NCBI RefSeq assembly: GCF_009363095.1 | Contig: NZ_CP045295.1 | Coordinates: forward strand, 5,919,001-5,983,000 | Direction: 5' to 3' | DNA length: 64,000 nt | From: Paenibacillus cellulositrophicus | GTDB taxonomy: Bacteria > Bacillota > Bacilli > Paenibacillales > Paenibacillaceae | Part shown: positions 62,601 to 64,000 of the stretch, one piece after another | Layout: each line of letters opens with the position of its first letter | Position numbering within the stretch: the first letter of the stretch is position 1 | The notes under the pieces: model-generated | Databases searched by the model: none | What the model was told of the DNA's origin: nothing | The model's input: only the letters and a program-made list of their open reading frames with translations | Position numbers and translations under genes: made by a program

Positions 62601-63528
62601 CGACGGGACGTTTACGACGAACCTGACAGGCTGGAAGTCGGATTTGTCGGCATCGCGGTGGGTCGTGACCGAACGCGGTATCCGGGGCAGCTATACAAGC
62701 GATGCGAACTACATGGCGAAGGAGCAGGCCGGGGATTTTACCCTGGAAGCCGACATGACGCTGGGGGAGACAGGAGGTGCGGGCTCGATCCTGTTCCGGG
62801 CGAGCGCTGACGGCCGCAGCGGGTATTATTTCAATCTCGATCCGAACCTGAAGGCCATTCGACTCTTCTATAAAGTAGACGGGCGGTTTGAGGACAGGCA
62901 GGTGCTGGCCAAGGTCCCCAGGTTCATTCAGCCAGGCAAAACGTACCATATCCGCATCGAGGCGAAGGGGCCTCAGATCCGGGCGGAAGTGGACGGGGGG
63001 CAAGTCTTCGACGTGAAGGACGGCACGTTTGCTGAGGGGCACTTCGGCGTGAACGTGTTCGGCGGGCAGGCGTTTTACCAGCAGGTGACGGTGAGCGGGA
63101 TGGCTGATGCCGAGCTGGCCGAAACGACGCTGGTGAATGAGGCTTCCGGCCTGGCACTGTTTGCTGCAGAATCGCAAAATGGCGAACCGGTAACCGTGGG
63201 CGGCCCTGAAGGGGCTTCCCCGCAGGTATGGGTTTTCGTTCCTAACGGGGACGGGACATGGTCCATCCGGACCCAAGCGGGCAAAGCGCTGGACCTCGAC
63301 ACGGGGCAGGGCCGGCTGCAGCTGTACGACTACCTCGGCTACAACAACCAGCGCTGGCGAGTGGAGTACCAAGGAGACGCTGTCGTCACGGTATACTCCG
63401 TGCATAACGGCCAGGCGCTGGAGGTATCGGCCGATGGGACAAAGCTGCAGCTTGGCGAACCGGCCGCCGGCGAGCCGCGGCAGCGCTGGAAGGTCCTGCC
63501 GGATGCCGATCTTCTTCCGGGAAAATAA
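59695..63528 (+). CDS. Secreted multi-domain GH32 levanase/fructanase
   Basis: 1277 residues; ATG 59695 follows AAGGAGGAG. A signal-like N-terminus (about 1-33) is followed by two concanavalin/CBM66-like modules (about 45-220 and 235-385). The GH32 catalytic region has Asp406 in SASDPNG, Asp534 in DFRDPKV and Glu585 in WECPDL, then a beta-sandwich (about 720-860). Next come a Big_2-like domain (about 875-975), another CBM66-like module (about 980-1140, DFTLEADMTLGETGGAGSIL) and a ricin-type lectin domain (about 1145-1270). The usual W-M-N-D-P-N-G is altered to G-S-A-S-D-P-N-G, but the Asp nucleophile is kept. CBM66 modules bind terminal fructose of levan. It probably trims levan outside the cell to feed the fructan importer. 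Confidence 0.92.
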   Translation: MRSARKRLSACLAGILACASILLYESDEGRGWAMPADTEVKVNGAAAALTKEADRMAASVNTNLEGWQVQGKGKLEQTAEGLKLASDPQENVMAVSSTKADDFIYEADVMIQNAEADASLLFRSSSDGWSSYMLQIVPSSGIIRLKNAAGGGIQEERQVPLKVGEIYHLKVKAEGTSLQVYWGSQYQPVIRAVDTAYASGYLGLHVWNGSAVFQNVKVGSLAGNLDGVLASTGRWQPDLKGLKGTGTTGKPALRVYRNIAADAVYEGNVTLGEASSAGLLIRTNAEGTAGYEAVLQHQGSGVQVLLRKMDGSLINASTSVYPDSPNAKHHLEIQAVGPRIQVFVDGYAPAAVNVTDDSYSAGYTGLVVREGTAYVQDAYVTLDSEYYTETYRPEYHYSPIRGSASDPNGLVYFEGEYHLFHQDGGQWAHAVSRDLLHWKQLPIALPWNDLGHVWSGSAVVDTTNASGLFGSSGGKGLIAYYTSYSPDLPNGNQKIGLAYSTDQGRTWQYSAEHPVVIDNPGKNGADPGGWDFRDPKVVRDQANGRWVMVVSGGDHIRFFTSRNLIDWTLTDNFGYGEYVRGGVWECPDLFQLPVDGTDRRKWVLMISTGANPKTQGSDAEYFIGELTPEGKFANDNPAGTVLKTDWGKEFYASMSFSGTPDGRRILLAWMTNWDYPFSFPTEGWKGQMTVPREVTLHTTDNGIRLFQSPIRELAGLRSTLFNVKNREVSESAANVLGEISAGAYEIEADIELPQSGAAAEFGFTVREGGGQKTMIGYKTAEQKLFVDRSSSGVTDYSSLLQTRHEAALQPDGSRIRLRILVDESSVEVFGNDGRVVFSDLIFPDPARRGMSFYTKGGKVKLASLQVHALDNVWREGRKTGSSIILDRKELELSKGDEEKLYASYLESSGASHLPLVWKSSNTGVVQVTSSNQGESPGKAVLRANKAGTAVITAVSPNGKASARCVVNVTDGTFTTNLTGWKSDLSASRWVVTERGIRGSYTSDANYMAKEQAGDFTLEADMTLGETGGAGSILFRASADGRSGYYFNLDPNLKAIRLFYKVDGRFEDRQVLAKVPRFIQPGKTYHIRIEAKGPQIRAEVDGGQVFDVKDGTFAEGHFGVNVFGGQAFYQQVTVSGMADAELAETTLVNEASGLALFAAESQNGEPVTVGGPEGASPQVWVFVPNGDGTWSIRTQAGKALDLDTGQGRLQLYDYLGYNNQRWRVEYQGDAVVTVYSVHNGQALEVSADGTKLQLGEPAAGEPRQRWKVLPDADLLPGK

Positions 63529-63612
63529 AATGCAGCAGCAAATGGGCTAATCGACTGCCCATGCAGAACAGAAAGCGCAAATAGGGGCAACGCTGAGCTG
63601 ATGTTCCATCAC

Positions 63613-63650
63613 GCAACCGCAACCCGATGTACGGGGTGCGGTTGCTTTGT
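63613..63650 (+). terminator. Terminator of the levanase gene
   Basis: GCAACCGCAACCCG (63613-63626) pairs with CGGGGTGCGGTTGC (63632-63645) with one mismatch and a 5-nt loop, followed by TTTGTTCT. Confidence 0.85.
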
Positions 63651-63821
63651 TCTCTAGATTAATAGATTTTCAGCAGAGGGAACATTCTATAAACGCCAGA
63701 ATAACTCCTGATAAAAGGCGGTCAGCCTTCTATGACATTACGTCAATACACTGTTTTATGAGCGATGCAGTTTCTACCAACTTGCAGCCCACTCCGAGGT
63801 TTGTTATTATTTAGATATAAA

Positions 63822-63841
63822 ATATTTAGATGACTAAATAT
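63822..63841. promoter_or_regulatory. Palindrome upstream of the terminal SDR gene
   Basis: ATATTTAG (63822-63829) and CTAAATAT (63834-63841) are perfect inverted repeats around ATGA. ATTTAGAT also occurs as a direct repeat at 63809 and 63824. TATAAT lies at 63841-63846, so this could be an operator over the promoter. Confidence 0.5.
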
Positions 63842-63862
63842 ATAATGAAAAGAGGAAGCAGC

Positions 63863-64000
63863 ATGAAATTACAAGGGAAGGTCGGTATCATTACCGGCAG
63901 TGCATCAGGCATCGGCAAAGGCATGGCGCTGGCTATGGCTAAGGAAGGCGCGCATATCGTGATCGTCGACGTGAATGAGGAGAAAGGGAAAGAGACTCTC
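63863..64000 (+). CDS. Short-chain dehydrogenase/reductase, N-terminal part (3' end outside window)
   Basis: 46 residues, start MKLQGKVGIITGSASGIGKG with AGAGGAAG upstream. The TGxxxGIG dinucleotide-binding motif and the following Asp in VIVDVNEEKGKE (suggesting NAD preference) identify a classical SDR. The catalytic part and substrate are beyond the window. A decayed SDR fragment also exists at 42903-43022. Confidence 0.93.
   Translation, partial: MKLQGKVGIITGSASGIGKGMALAMAKEGAHIVIVDVNEEKGKETL

Noticed and set aside
1..64000. CRISPR arrays, tRNA or rRNA genes and prophage genes
   Set aside because: No regularly spaced direct repeats of CRISPR type, no cloverleaf-like or rRNA-like sequence and no phage structural genes were recognised by eye.

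Overview
The window looks like a chromosomal segment of a Paenibacillus-type Firmicute (inferred, not proven). The reasons are high-GC coding DNA with strong AGGAGG-type ribosome sites and GTG/TTG starts, S-layer-homology anchoring, many CUT1/LplB-type sugar transporters without their own ATPase, CcpA-like cre sites and a Bacillus-style dpp-ykf operon. No rRNA, tRNA, CRISPR array, phage genes or intact insertion sequence was seen.

Layout. 1-2000: the end of a flavin monooxygenase, an orphan X2-module remnant and a ChbG/YdjC deacetylase. 2039-8050: a signalling island with a secreted protein, ABC exporter, histidine kinase and response regulator, then two small membrane proteins. Two nearly identical 45-bp elements, each with three TTTAGA repeats at 11-bp pitch, mark its two promoters. 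8099-17914: promoter, DUF3870 gene and a complete dppABCDE-ykfABC operon for D-aminopeptide/muropeptide uptake and recycling, lacking the second ATPase gene. 18026-21571: VIT1/CCC1 transporter, then three immunity-like genes (SUKH-like, DUF1963, DUF4272). 21785-28342: a sensor-kinase remnant, a five-gene xanthine dehydrogenase (puc-like) operon and an aromatic-acid-exporter-type protein.

28423-47858 is best read as a plant arabinogalactan utilisation region: AraC regulator and GH51 arabinofuranosidase; LacI regulator; sugar-binding lipoprotein and two permeases; GH30 and GH35 enzymes; and, after an NSS symporter and a split chromate transporter, a large S-layer-anchored GH27 enzyme with a mosaic of X2 and unrecognised repeat modules. 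Polymer would be trimmed outside by GH27 and GH30, imported by the ABC system, and finished inside by GH35 and GH51. Repeated TGAAA-N4-TTTCA operators and cre sites suggest specific induction plus catabolite repression.

48028-51197: a TetR regulator with operator-flanked MFS exporter, and a C45-type amide hydrolase. 51482-63528: a fructan/levan region with LacI regulator, LplB/YtcP/LipO-type transporter, intracellular GH32, ROK fructokinase and a secreted 1277-residue GH32 with CBM66-like and ricin-type modules, preceded by a cre site and two tandem repeat tracts. The window ends inside a short-chain dehydrogenase gene.
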